Positions 9,466 to 18,256 of a stretch of 64,000 nucleotides of DNA are shown piece by piece. The stretch is from Bacillota bacterium (GTDB taxonomy: Bacteria > Bacillota > Clostridia > Christensenellales > Aristaeellaceae), in NCBI GenBank assembly GCA_023404345.1, contig JAEYCB010000046.1, forward strand, positions 1-64,000, in the 5' to 3' direction. The notes beneath the pieces were generated by a model. The model saw only the letters and a list, made by a program, of their open reading frames with translations. It was not told the DNA's origin and made no database searches. Positions within the stretch are counted from its first letter, which is position 1. Each line of letters starts with the position of its first letter. Position numbers and translations under genes: made by a program.

Positions 9466-9718
9466 AGCGCCCGGCCGGCTGGCCAGGCGCTCAGCGTGTC
9501 GAAAAAGCTCGCCTTCGGCGATCTTTTTCGCCAAAACACGTTTCCCCTGCGTCTGCGGCGCGGCCGGGGAAACGTGCAAGGAAACCTTGCTGCGCAAGGC
9601 TTCCGAATCCACCGCACATGTCGCTGGATTCGGTTTTCATTTGGAGGGCCGCGGCCCTCCAAACCTCCCAAATGGGTTTTTTAACAGCATGAGCGCCCGG
9701 CTGGTTGGCTGGGCGCTC
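9466..9718 (+). mobile_element. MITE-like dispersed element, copy A, with flanking stem-loop duplication
   Basis: The intergenic stretch 9403-9740 holds no gene. Its core (9493-9691, 199 bp) starts TCAGCGTGTCGAAAAAG near 9491, has an internal hairpin (CGAAAAAGCTCGCC/GGCGATCTTTTTCG), and ends in GGAGGGCCGCGGCCCTCC then AAACCTCCCAAATGGG and six T. The two ends are imperfect inverted repeats. On both sides lies a 27-base palindrome (9466-9492 and 9692-9718) that agrees at 23 of 27 positions, all differences being transitions. Two more copies lie at 27277 and 31192. It sits just 3' of the glp-type operon. Confidence 0.75.
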
Positions 9719-9740
9719 GTTCCATGATTCTGTTTGAAAA

Positions 9741-10094
9741 TTAGTCCACGGTCTTGGTGGCGATCACGTCCACACCAGTTCCGCACACGTCGGGGCAAAC
9801 CACCTCGCCCATATGCACGGGAGGCTGAACATTCAGCTTTGCAAGCTGCCCCATGCACTCGCTGATCTTCTCCTTGGGGATAGGTGTGCGGGTTTTCACG
9901 CTCACGGGGCATTTGCGTCCTGCCACGGGCACCACGGCGGTCACCATGCGCTGGGGCGCGACGCATTCCTGTTTGGCGTAGGTAATGCCGCGGTTGCAGC
10001 TGTTGCCGGTAACGCTCTTGACCTCGCCGTCCTCCACCACCACCTGCAGGCGGCAGCCCACGGGGCAGTTGATGCATGTAATCTGTTGTTCCAT
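9741..10094 (-). CDS. DUF1667 protein of the glycerol-3-phosphate dehydrogenase-type operon
   Basis: A 117-residue protein with paired cysteines (CINCPVGCRL, CNRG, CPDVCGTG) typical of DUF1667 proteins, which accompany FAD oxidoreductases in Clostridia. The cysteines probably hold an iron-sulfur centre or metal; the exact role is unknown. It is the last gene of a three-gene minus-strand operon, 13 bases after the flavoprotein gene. Confidence 0.85.
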   Translation of the reverse strand: MEQQITCINCPVGCRLQVVVEDGEVKSVTGNSCNRGITYAKQECVAPQRMVTAVVPVAGRKCPVSVKTRTPIPKEKISECMGQLAKLNVQPPVHMGEVVCPDVCGTGVDVIATKTVD

Positions 10095-10107
10095 ACCGGC
10101 CGCCTCC

Positions 10108-11391
10108 TTACTGTTTCACGCACACGGTCACGTCCGCGCCGCTGAGCGATGCAATCTGCTCTGGCTTGAGGGTCAGCTCTGCCATCTCGCCGGGGGTGAG
10201 GATGCGCTTGCGCTGCCGGAGAATCTCCCGGTCGCCGTCCATCACGCACAGGGTAGCATTCTCGTACACGCCCGCTGGACGGAACATCACCTGCACGCTC
10301 TGCGCCTCGCCTTCGGGCTTGAGCAGCCGCTGGGGCACCACGCCGCGAACGCCCTCGCCGTCCTTGAGCGCGACATAGCTGCCCTTGCGGGCCTTTCCCT
10401 GCACATAATCTGCGGCAGCCTTGCCGGCCTTGAAGCTCTCGGCGCTGACGAAGTCCACCAGGTCATGCACGTGCAGCACGTTGCCGCAGGCGAAGATACC
10501 TTCCTTGCTGGTTTGCAGGCTATCGTCCACCACCGCGCCCTGGGTGAGCGGGCTCATCTCCACGCCCGCCTGCTGGCTGAGCTCATTTTCGGGAATCAGG
10601 CCGACGGACAGGAGCAGTGTATCGCAGTCGAAATGCTTCTCCGTTCCGGGGATGGGCTGGCGCTTCTCGTCCACCTGCGCAACCGTGACGCCGCTGAGGC
10701 GCTCACGCCCCTGAATATCGATCACCGTATGGCTGAGCATGAGGGGGATATTGTAATCCTGCAGGCACTGCACAATGTTGCGGTTGAGGCCGCTGGAATA
10801 GGGCATCAGCTCCACGCAGGCCAGCACCTTGGCGCCCTGAAGGGTCATGCGACGAGCCATGATGAGGCCGATATCGCCGCTGCCAAGGATGACTACGCGC
10901 TTGCCGAGCATATAGCCTTCAAGGTTAACGAATTTCTGCGCCGTACCGGCGGAGAACACGCCCGCGCAGCGCGTGCCGGGCGTCGCCAGTGCTCCACGGG
11001 GCCGCTCGCGGCATCCCATGGCCAGCACGATGGCCCCGGCCTCAAAGAGCTGCACGCCCTTTTCACGGCTCACAGCGGTCACGAAGCGCTCGCCGTCCAC
11101 GCTGAGCACAGTGGTGCCACAGCGCACCTCGATACCCAGCTCCTTCACGCGGTCGATATCGCGCTGGGCGTATTCGGGACCGGTCAACTCCTCTTTGAAG
11201 CGGTGCAGGCCGAATCCGTTATGGATGCACTGACGAAGAATGCCGCCCATATCGTTTTCGCGTTCCAAAACCAGCAGATTTTCCACGCCCGCCTCGCGCG
11301 CGGCGATGGCTGCCGCCATGCCCGCCGGACCGGCGCCGATGATCAGCACGTCCACATATTGCACCTGGCTGCGAAGTTCCTGGCTCAACAT
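10108..11391 (-). CDS. FAD/NAD(P)-dependent pyridine nucleotide-disulfide-type oxidoreductase
   Basis: A 427-residue flavoprotein. An FAD-binding Rossmann motif (VLIIGAGPAGMAAAIAAREAG) is at the N-terminus, a second nucleotide-binding motif (RVVILGSGDIGLIMARR) lies mid-protein, and the FAD-contact segment GIFACGNVLHVHD follows. It is the partner subunit found with GlpA-like enzymes and probably passes electrons from glycerol-3-phosphate oxidation. Its ATG at 11391 directly abuts the stop of the upstream gene, indicating coupled translation. Confidence 0.88.
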   Translation of the reverse strand: MLSQELRSQVQYVDVLIIGAGPAGMAAAIAAREAGVENLLVLERENDMGGILRQCIHNGFGLHRFKEELTGPEYAQRDIDRVKELGIEVRCGTTVLSVDGERFVTAVSREKGVQLFEAGAIVLAMGCRERPRGALATPGTRCAGVFSAGTAQKFVNLEGYMLGKRVVILGSGDIGLIMARRMTLQGAKVLACVELMPYSSGLNRNIVQCLQDYNIPLMLSHTVIDIQGRERLSGVTVAQVDEKRQPIPGTEKHFDCDTLLLSVGLIPENELSQQAGVEMSPLTQGAVVDDSLQTSKEGIFACGNVLHVHDLVDFVSAESFKAGKAAADYVQGKARKGSYVALKDGEGVRGVVPQRLLKPEGEAQSVQVMFRPAGVYENATLCVMDGDREILRQRKRILTPGEMAELTLKPEQIASLSGADVTVCVKQ

Positions 11392-11392
11392 A

Positions 11393-12847
11393 TCAGGCGT
11401 CCTCCTTTCGCGCCGCTTCGGTGATGGTGCCTACCAGCAGGCGGCTTTCGCCGCCGCACTTGGTGACCTCGGTCGGGTCGATGCCCAGCTCCTCGGAGAG
11501 AATCTCCAAAACGCGCGGGCTGCAGAAGCCGCCCTGGCAGCGGCCCATGCCCGCACGGGTGCGGCGCTTGACCGCGTCGATGGTGCGCGCGCCCACCGGG
11601 CGGCGGATCGCCGCGCGGATCTCAGCCTCGGTAACCTCCTCGCAGCGGCACACCAGCGTGCCATAGGCGGGGTTCTTTTGCACGATAGCCACGCGCTCCT
11701 CAAGCGTCATGGCGTAGAAGGGCTTTTCACGCTTGGGCGCGGGCTTCCACTCCGCCTTTTCCGAAAGGCCGTTTTCCTCTGCGATCTGCTTCACCAGCAT
11801 CTCCGCGATGGCCGGGGCGGAAGTGAGGCCGGGGCTTTCAATGCCCACCGTCTCATAGGCGCCGGGCGCGCCTTCCACTGCGCCGATAACAAAGTCGCCA
11901 TTTTCCTCATGCGCGCGGATGCCCGCAAAGGTGGTAATCACCCCGCGCAGGTTCTCGCCCGGCCAGGTCTTGCGGGCTGCGTCTGCCACCAGCTTCAGCG
12001 CCTGAGCAGTGGTCTCCACAGCAGTACCGTCCTCCACGTCGATGGCAGAGGGGCCCAGCAGGAGGTTTCCATGCACGGTAGGGCTGACCAGCACGCCCTT
12101 GCCCATCTTGGTGGGCGTCTGGAACATGGTCATGGAAAATACGAGGGGCTTGGTATGGTCCAACAAGTAATATTCGCCCTTGCGGGGAATAATGTTGAGC
12201 TTTTTGGGGCTGAGCATATTATGCAGCCGCGCCGAGTCTACACCCGCGCAGTTGATCACGACGCGGGCCTCCATGGGGCCGCGCGTCGTTTCCAGCTGAT
12301 AGCCCGCTCCGCCAGGGCGCACCGACTCAACAAAAGTATCCAGCAGGAAGTCCACCCCATTGACCGCTGCGTGGTCCGCCAGGGCACAGGTCAGCTCATA
12401 GGGGCTGGTGATGCCGCTGGTGGGCGCCAGCAGGGCGCATACCACGTCGGGGTTGACGTTGGGCTCCAGCGAGAGGATCTCCTCCCGCTCGATCACGCGC
12501 AGGCCCTCCACGCCGTTGGCCATGCCCTGATCGTACAATGTCTGGATATGGGCGCGCTCCTCCTGGGTAAAAGCAAGTACCATCGCGCCGGGTTGACCAT
12601 AGGGCGCGTCCACCTCGGCGCATAGCGCCGGATACATACGCGCGCCCTCCACATTAAGCTTTGCCTTGAGCGTTCCGGGTTTGGCGTCAAAGCCCGCATG
12701 CACAATACCACTATTGGCCTTGCTGGCACCCTCCGCCACGTCGCTGGCACCTTCCAGCAGAGCGACATCCGCCTCGTAGCGCGACAGGAGCCTTGCTACG
12801 GCACAGCCTACCACGCCTCCTCCAATGATGATGATGTCCTTTTTCAA
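11393..12847 (-). CDS. GlpA-like FAD-dependent glycerol-3-phosphate dehydrogenase with BFD-type [2Fe-2S] domain
   Basis: A 484-residue oxidoreductase starting with a DAO-fold FAD motif (DIIIIGGGVVGCAVARLLS). The C-terminus carries a BFD-like [2Fe-2S] domain with CRC near LVCRCEEVTEAEIR and CxxxxC in GRCQGGFCSPRV. This layout matches GlpA-type proteins; L-2-hydroxyglutarate oxidase-type substrates cannot be excluded. The start is TTG at 12847 behind TTGGAGGG. It heads the operon whose later members are the second flavoprotein and the DUF1667 protein. Confidence 0.85.
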   Translation of the reverse strand: MKKDIIIIGGGVVGCAVARLLSRYEADVALLEGASDVAEGASKANSGIVHAGFDAKPGTLKAKLNVEGARMYPALCAEVDAPYGQPGAMVLAFTQEERAHIQTLYDQGMANGVEGLRVIEREEILSLEPNVNPDVVCALLAPTSGITSPYELTCALADHAAVNGVDFLLDTFVESVRPGGAGYQLETTRGPMEARVVINCAGVDSARLHNMLSPKKLNIIPRKGEYYLLDHTKPLVFSMTMFQTPTKMGKGVLVSPTVHGNLLLGPSAIDVEDGTAVETTAQALKLVADAARKTWPGENLRGVITTFAGIRAHEENGDFVIGAVEGAPGAYETVGIESPGLTSAPAIAEMLVKQIAEENGLSEKAEWKPAPKREKPFYAMTLEERVAIVQKNPAYGTLVCRCEEVTEAEIRAAIRRPVGARTIDAVKRRTRAGMGRCQGGFCSPRVLEILSEELGIDPTEVTKCGGESRLLVGTITEAARKEDA

Positions 12848-12941
12848 TACGAACCCTCCAAGCGTTGTGGCGCTCTTTGCGCCATCTATCTGCTATTCTA
12901 CCATGGAATACGAAAAAACGCCACACCTGTGCCGAACTTTC

Positions 12942-13661
12942 TCACCGTTTCCCGGCGATGAGGCGAATGGCTTCTGCTGCCAGATAGATGCCCGCCACCG
13001 AAGGGACAAAGCTAACCGAGCCGGGCGCAGGGTGTGCGCCCTTTTGTTCTGCGCCTTCCCCCGCCTGCGGATGAAGGGCGGGTTCCAGCGAATACACGCA
13101 GCGCAAGGATGGCACGCCCAGCTTGCGCAGGCCCTGGCGCATCACGCGGCAAAGGGGGCAGCCGGAGGTTTCAAAAATATCGCCTACACGAATTTGCGTG
13201 GGGTCCAGCCGATTTCCCATGCCCATGCAGCTGATCAGCGGTATGCCGCGTTCCTGGCATACCCGCGCAAGATGCAGCTTGGCCGAAACCGTGTCGATGG
13301 CATCCACCACCACGGTCACGTCCTCAGGAATCGGCACCGGTCTTTCCGGCAGGTAAAACGCATCTACGGCTGTCAGCGTCAGATCCGGGGCTGCATCCTT
13401 GATACGCTGGTACATCACCTGCGTTTTGGGCAGCCCAATGGTGCTCTCCAGCGCCGCAAGCTGGCGGTTGAGGTTGGAAGGCGAAACCGTATCGTGGTCC
13501 ACAATGGTCATCTTGCCCACGCCGCCGCGTGCCAGCGCCTCCGCCGCGTGGCCGCCCACGCCGCCAAGCCCAAAAAGCATCACATGCGCGCGTGAAAGCC
13601 GATCCATCTGCGCGGAGGACATCAAAAGTGCGGTGCGGGTTAGGCGTTGTTCACGAGTCAT
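12942..13661 (-). CDS. tcdA: tRNA threonylcarbamoyladenosine dehydratase (ThiF/E1-like)
   Basis: A 239-residue E1-like enzyme that adenylates and cyclises t6A37 of tRNA to ct6A. It shows the nucleotide-binding loop LFGLGGVGGHAAEALARGG, the DHDTVSPSNLNRQ segment, the CsdL/TcdA sequence CMGMGNRLDPTQIRVGDIF and a distal CPLC pair. ATG at 13661 has AAAGGAG upstream. The gene is monocistronic or reads into the glp-type operon 94 bases downstream. Confidence 0.92.
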   Translation of the reverse strand: MTREQRLTRTALLMSSAQMDRLSRAHVMLFGLGGVGGHAAEALARGGVGKMTIVDHDTVSPSNLNRQLAALESTIGLPKTQVMYQRIKDAAPDLTLTAVDAFYLPERPVPIPEDVTVVVDAIDTVSAKLHLARVCQERGIPLISCMGMGNRLDPTQIRVGDIFETSGCPLCRVMRQGLRKLGVPSLRCVYSLEPALHPQAGEGAEQKGAHPAPGSVSFVPSVAGIYLAAEAIRLIAGKR

Positions 13662-13771
13662 AGGTTATCTCCTTTCGCGGCGTCTGCCAGGCGCGCCGCT
13701 GCCATCTGACCCCGATGATAGCACAAACCACAAGGACGCACAAGCGTGCTGTTCTTTTGCTGTACCGCGTA

Positions 13772-13800
13772 TTGCCAAGCCTGTGCAAACCCGATACAAT
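13772..13800 (+). promoter_or_regulatory. Promoter of the isocitrate dehydrogenase gene
   Basis: TTGCCA (13772-13777) and TACAAT (13795-13800) are 17 bases apart, about 55 bases before the icd start. Confidence 0.7.
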
Positions 13801-13853
13801 AGCCTTGGACCCTCCGTGCGGTCGAATACAATTGCAAAAGGGACGGGATTATT

Positions 13854-15056
13854 TTGGACAAGATTTTGATGAAAACGCCGCTGGTGGAGATGGACGGCGA
13901 CGAGATGACCCGCATCCTATGGCAGAAGATCAAGGACAAGCTGATTTTGCCCTATGTGGACCTCAAAACCGAGTATTACGATCTGGGCCTGAAGCACCGC
14001 GATGAGACGGACGACCGTGTCACCGTGGAAAGTGCCGAAGCCACCCTCAAATACGGCGTGGCGGTCAAATGCGCCACCATCACCCCCAACGCCCAGCGCG
14101 TGGAGGAATACGGCCTCAAGCAGATGTGGAAAAGCCCCAACGGCACCATCCGCGCCATTTTGGACGGCACGGTGTTCCGCGCACCAGTGGTGGTGAAAGG
14201 CGTCTCCCCCTGCGTGCGCAACTGGGAAAAGCCCATCACCATTGCCCGCCACGCTTACGGCGACGTATACAAAAACACCGAGTATCGCGTGCCCGGCCCC
14301 GGCAAGGCCGAACTGTGCTTCACCGGCGCGGACGGCGCGGAAATTCGGCAGACCATCATGCAGTTTGAGGGACCCGGCATCATCCAGGGCCAGCACAACA
14401 CGGACCGCAGCATCGCTTCCTTCGCCCGCAGCTGCTTTAACTACGCTCTGTCGGTCAAGCAGGATCTGTGGTTCTCCACCAAGGACACCATTTCCAAAAT
14501 CTACGACCACCGCTTCAAGGACATCTTTGCCGAGCTGTACGAAAGCGAGTTCAAGGCCGCCTTCGAGGCCGCGGGCATCGAGTATTTCTACACGCTGATC
14601 GACGATGCGGTAGCCCGCGTCATCCGCAGCCGCGGCGGCTTCATCTGGGCGCTGAAAAACTATGACGGCGACGTGATGAGCGACATGATTGCCACGGCCT
14701 TCGGCAGCCTGGCCATGATGACCAGCGTGCTCGTCTCCCCCGGCGGACAGTTTGAGTACGAGGCCGCGCACGGCACCGTTACCCGCCACTACTATCGCTA
14801 CCTCAAGGGCGAGGAAACCAGCACCAACCCCGTGGCTACCATCTTCGCCTGGACCGGCGCGCTGCGCAAGCGCGGCGAGCTGGACGGCCTTGCTGACCTG
14901 CAGGCCTTTGCAGACCGCCTGGAAAAAGCCACGCTGGCCACCATCGAGAGCGGCCGCATGACCAAGGACCTGGTGGCCCTCTACGAGGGCGAAGCTACGG
15001 GCCTCAACAGCGACGCATTTTTGGACGCCATCGCCCAAACGATGGAAAGCCTATAA
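13854..15056 (+). CDS. icd: NADP-dependent isocitrate dehydrogenase (eukaryotic-like subfamily)
   Basis: Oxidatively decarboxylates isocitrate to 2-oxoglutarate. The 400-residue protein belongs to the homodimeric type II subfamily shared with eukaryotic mitochondria and some Clostridia. Characteristic segments include PLVEMDGDEMTR, MWKSPNGTIRAILDGTVFR, RHAYGDVYKNTEY and EAAHGTVTRHYY. TTG at 13854 is preferred over ATG at 13869 because family members usually carry a few residues before the MKxPLVEMDGDE block and AAAGGGACGGG sits at the right distance. Own promoter and terminator flank it. Confidence 0.93.
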   Translation: MDKILMKTPLVEMDGDEMTRILWQKIKDKLILPYVDLKTEYYDLGLKHRDETDDRVTVESAEATLKYGVAVKCATITPNAQRVEEYGLKQMWKSPNGTIRAILDGTVFRAPVVVKGVSPCVRNWEKPITIARHAYGDVYKNTEYRVPGPGKAELCFTGADGAEIRQTIMQFEGPGIIQGQHNTDRSIASFARSCFNYALSVKQDLWFSTKDTISKIYDHRFKDIFAELYESEFKAAFEAAGIEYFYTLIDDAVARVIRSRGGFIWALKNYDGDVMSDMIATAFGSLAMMTSVLVSPGGQFEYEAAHGTVTRHYYRYLKGEETSTNPVATIFAWTGALRKRGELDGLADLQAFADRLEKATLATIESGRMTKDLVALYEGEATGLNSDAFLDAIAQTMESL

Positions 15057-15060
15057 TTCA

Positions 15061-15100
15061 AAGAGCGCGGGGAAGGCAGGATTCCCCCGCGCTCTTTTCC
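15061..15100 (+). terminator. Terminator after icd
   Basis: AAGAGCGCGGGGAA pairs with TTCCCCCGCGCTCTT, followed by TTCC. The leading A/T context could also act on the other strand. Confidence 0.8.
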
Positions 15101-15196
15101 TGTCCAAAATTGGAGCAGCATGAGGCTTTCATTAGAAAAAGAAAGAACGCTTTCCTTTGCTCTCATCCGGTGCTATACTGATGCGGGGTGAAAAAG

Positions 15197-15562
15197 ATGA
15201 ACTTTTTAGGCAATGTGCTATGGTTTCTGTTTGCAGGTCTTTGGCAGGGAATCGGCTGGCTGTTTGCAGGCGTTTTATGGAGCATAACCATCGTGGGTAT
15301 CCCGGTGGGCCGCCAGTGTTTCAAGCTGGCCGCGCTGTGGTTCTGCCCCTTTGGTCGGGATGTGGAAGCCGGCGGCGGCGTGCCTTCCTTTCTGATGAAC
15401 GTGATCTGGCTGCTGGTGAGCGGCCTGTGGCTGGCCCTTGCTGCCGCCCTGAACGGATTGCTTCTGTGCCTGACCATCGTAGGCATTCCCTTTGGCTTGC
15501 AGTGCTTCAAGCTGGCTCGGCTGTCGCTGTCGCCATTTGGCGCGCGCATCGTATACCGGTAA
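15197..15562 (+). CDS. YccF domain-containing membrane protein
   Basis: A 121-residue integral membrane protein made of two homologous halves, each with the motif TIVGIPxGxQCFKLAxLxxxPFG, diagnostic for the YccF (DUF307) family. Four hydrophobic segments are visible. Function is unknown. ATG at 15197 with GGGGTG as ribosome site is preferred; a GTG three codons earlier (15188) is the alternative. A TATACT -10 element lies at about 15174. Confidence 0.88.
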   Translation: MNFLGNVLWFLFAGLWQGIGWLFAGVLWSITIVGIPVGRQCFKLAALWFCPFGRDVEAGGGVPSFLMNVIWLLVSGLWLALAAALNGLLLCLTIVGIPFGLQCFKLARLSLSPFGARIVYR

Positions 15563-15565
15563 AGC

Positions 15566-15606
15566 AGCGGCGCGGTTTCCTTATGGAGACCGCGCCGCAC
15601 TCTTTA
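15566..15606. terminator. Bidirectional terminator between yccF and the antiporter gene
   Basis: GCGGCGCGGTTTCC pairs with GGAGACCGCGCCGC around a TTAT loop, with A-rich and T-rich flanks, between two convergent genes. Confidence 0.7.
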
Positions 15607-17115
15607 TCCCCGGTGGAAGCTGCCTTCCCGCCGGATGGCCCACCTCCGCTGGCTCCCATCGGCCCAGCGGATTTTAGGCTGGATTTCAGGCAGGGGCATG
15701 GGTCGTCCGTCCGGGACGGCTTTTTTGTTTTTCCTGGCGGCGGACTTATCGCTTTCCTTGCCGTCGCGCTGCGCCTTTGCCGGCTTCTCCGCTTTCATGG
15801 ACTTGTCGGACTTCACCGTCTTGTCGGCCTTCTGGGGTTTGTCGGCCTTGACGGGCTTTTCCGCTATCTTATCGGCCTTGACCGCTTTCTCCGCCGGCCT
15901 ATCCGCCAGGGGTGCGCCCTGCACGCCGGGCACCGCGCCGGAGAGGAACAGCGCCTTGCGCGCACACACCGGACCGATCATCTCATAGAGCACGGAGGAC
16001 GAGAGGATGATCGTGCTCAGCAGCGCGCCGGATTCCTCCGGCAGGATGCGCTGGGCCAGCACGGCCAGACCGATGCTCACGCCCGCCTGCGGAATCAGCG
16101 CCAGGCCCAGATAGCGCCTAACTCCAACCGGCATGCCCGTGATGCGCGCGCCCATCCAGGAGCCCAGAAACTTGCCCGCGATGCGCACCGCGAAATACGC
16201 CGCACCGATGATGCCCACAGTGGTGAGGGCGCTTAGGTCCAGGCGCATGCCGCTAAGTACGAAGAACATCACGTTGATGGGCGGCGTCACCCGGCTGACT
16301 TGCTTGAAGAGCGTCTTGTCGCCGCGCACGTTGACGTAGGTGGCGCCCAGCAGCATGCACCCCAGCAGGGGCGACACGTCCAGCGCGGCACAACCTGCCG
16401 CGATGAAGAACACGAACGCGCACGTCAGCACCAGCCGGTGGTCCGAGGAACGGCCATTGAGCAGCACACACAACAGCCTGCCCAGCAGATAGGCCGCCAG
16501 CAGCACACCTGCGTTCACCGCCAGCGGGGTGAGTACGCTCTGCCAGTCCACGACGGGCGTTTCCGTGCCGGAGGCGATGGCCGCGCACACGCTGAAGGCC
16601 AGCAGGGCCACCGCGTCATCCATGGCCACCACCTGCACTAGGGTGTTTACAAACGATCCCTTGGCCCGGTACTGGCGAATGGTCATCAGGCTGGAAGCAG
16701 GGGCGGTGGCGGAGCCGATGGCGCCCAGCAGCAGCGAAAACGGCAGGGAAAGATGAAATACCACCAGCATAAAGGCAGTGACCACCGCCGCCGTGACCAG
16801 CGCTTCCATCAGGGTGAGGACGATCACTTTCGACCCCTGCTGCTTGAGCCGGTCCAGCCGCAGGTATCGGCCCACGCCAAAGGCAATGAAGGCCAGGGCC
16901 ACATCGGTGATGAATTCCATGCCGCTTACAATGTCGGAAGGAATCAGGTCCAGCGCATAAGGGCCGATGGCTACGCCCGCAAGGATATAGCCCGTAACAT
17001 TGGGCAGCTTAAGCACCTTGGTCACGCGCGACATCAAAAAGCCCGCAAGCCACAAAATCGTCACCGCCACCAACACCCTGGCCGCGGGGCTGAGCGTCAA
17101 AAATACATCCCTCAT
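15604..17115 (-). CDS. CPA2-type cation/proton antiporter with Lys/Ala/Asp-rich tail
   Basis: A 503-residue monovalent cation:proton antiporter. About 390 residues form a dozen membrane segments. Ion-site features of the CPA2 (GerN/KefB-like) family appear in GSATAPASSLMTIRQYRAKG and VVAMDDAVALLAF. The last about 95 residues are a low-complexity cytoplasmic tail built on repeated KADK/EKPVKAD units (about residues 410-475), longer than usual and lacking a TrkA domain. It is divergent from a LysR gene with a palindromic operator between them, so it is probably controlled by that regulator. Confidence 0.85.
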   Translation of the reverse strand: MRDVFLTLSPAARVLVAVTILWLAGFLMSRVTKVLKLPNVTGYILAGVAIGPYALDLIPSDIVSGMEFITDVALAFIAFGVGRYLRLDRLKQQGSKVIVLTLMEALVTAAVVTAFMLVVFHLSLPFSLLLGAIGSATAPASSLMTIRQYRAKGSFVNTLVQVVAMDDAVALLAFSVCAAIASGTETPVVDWQSVLTPLAVNAGVLLAAYLLGRLLCVLLNGRSSDHRLVLTCAFVFFIAAGCAALDVSPLLGCMLLGATYVNVRGDKTLFKQVSRVTPPINVMFFVLSGMRLDLSALTTVGIIGAAYFAVRIAGKFLGSWMGARITGMPVGVRRYLGLALIPQAGVSIGLAVLAQRILPEESGALLSTIILSSSVLYEMIGPVCARKALFLSGAVPGVQGAPLADRPAEKAVKADKIAEKPVKADKPQKADKTVKSDKSMKAEKPAKAQRDGKESDKSAARKNKKAVPDGRPMPLPEIQPKIRWADGSQRRWAIRREGSFHRG

Positions 17116-17214
17116 CGTCCGTCACCTTCCTACCATTTTATCCATCACCCGCCGGATGATGGGGTTGATTGTAACAGCGAAGCGTGATAAAATCAAATGA
17201 TGAAAATGAATGTT

Positions 17215-17235
17215 ATTATCAATATTTTTGATAAT
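17215..17235. promoter_or_regulatory. Perfect inverted repeat, candidate LysR operator
   Basis: ATTATCA (17215-17221) and TGATAAT (17229-17235) form a perfect 7-7-7 inverted repeat. It contains the T-N11-A pattern of LysR-type sites and lies in an AT-rich gap between the divergent antiporter and LysR genes. Confidence 0.7.
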
Positions 17236-17273
17236 GTTTTCATGGCCGACAGCATATCGAGGAGGGAAAGCGT

Positions 17274-18164
17274 ATGATTGACCCAAAGCTGAAAACGCTG
17301 CTATGCGTTGTAAAAGAAGGATCTTATACCAGAGCGGCCGATGCTCTGGCACTATCCCAGCCAGCGGTAAGCTATCACGTGCGCCAGTTGGAAGATGAGC
17401 TTGGCATTAAGATTTTTTATCGAAACCAAAAAAAATTGACGTTAACGCCAGAGGGTGAGGTGCTCATCAAGTATGCCCGCCGGCTGGAAGCCATCAGCGA
17501 CAGCGCCCGCCGCGCCCTCAATGACGTCAAGCAGCAGCTGCGCCATTTTACCGTGGGCATCACGCCCAGCTGCGGCGAGGCGCTCATCGGCCGTGTGTTC
17601 AGCAGCTATTGCAGCGCGCATCCCCACACCAACATCAGCATCGTCACCGACACCATGGAGCAGCTGTGCGACCGTCTGGGCAGCTATGAGCTGGACTTTG
17701 CCATCGTGGACGGCTCGGTGTCGCTCAAGCACTGTCATACTGAGCTTTTGGACTTGGATTACCTGTGCGTGGTGATGTCGCCCAGGCATGCGCTGGCGAA
17801 ACGCACCGCCATCACCTTGGAAGAGCTCAAGGCCGAAAGCCTCATCCTCCGGCGCGAGGATGCAGGCACGCGCCGCCTGTTTGAAAGCAGCCTGACCGGC
17901 CATATGGAAAACATCCGCAACTTCGACGTACGCCTGGAGATGGATAACATCAACGCCATCAAGGAATTGGTGGCCGCCAATCTGGGCGTGACCATCATCG
18001 CCCACAGCGCCTGCCGCGAAGAGGCCGCCGATGGCCGTCTGGTGGCCGTGCCGGTGGAGGGCATGCGCATGGTGCGCGAAATCAATGTGGTTTATCAGGA
18101 CGATTTCAACCATCCCGAAGTATTGGAAGAAATCCGGCGGATCTATCAGGGCTTTCGACCCTGA
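17274..18164 (+). CDS. LysR family transcriptional regulator
   Basis: A 296-residue regulator with an N-terminal winged HTH (LLCVVKEGSYTRAADALALSQPAVSYHVRQLEDELG) and a periplasmic-binding-type effector domain from about residue 90. The ligand is unknown. The start at 17274 follows GGAGGGAAAG. The neighbouring divergent antiporter is the likely target, with autoregulation through the shared palindrome. Confidence 0.9.
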   Translation: MIDPKLKTLLCVVKEGSYTRAADALALSQPAVSYHVRQLEDELGIKIFYRNQKKLTLTPEGEVLIKYARRLEAISDSARRALNDVKQQLRHFTVGITPSCGEALIGRVFSSYCSAHPHTNISIVTDTMEQLCDRLGSYELDFAIVDGSVSLKHCHTELLDLDYLCVVMSPRHALAKRTAITLEELKAESLILRREDAGTRRLFESSLTGHMENIRNFDVRLEMDNINAIKELVAANLGVTIIAHSACREEAADGRLVAVPVEGMRMVREINVVYQDDFNHPEVLEEIRRIYQGFRP

Positions 18165-18199
18165 AACATCAAAAGCGGCCGCACGCTGCTTTTTTCCTA

Positions 18200-18227
18200 T
18201 TGACAAACTGTCTATACTGTGTACAAT
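18200..18227 (+). promoter_or_regulatory. Promoter of the GntR-ABC operon
   Basis: TTGACA (18200-18205) and TACAAT (18222-18227), 16 bases apart. The overlapping GTGTACAATG and CATATGCACAC form an imperfect inverted repeat that could be the site for the GntR protein encoded next. Confidence 0.65.
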
Positions 18228-18256
18228 GCATATGCACACTTAAGTGGAGGCACACC

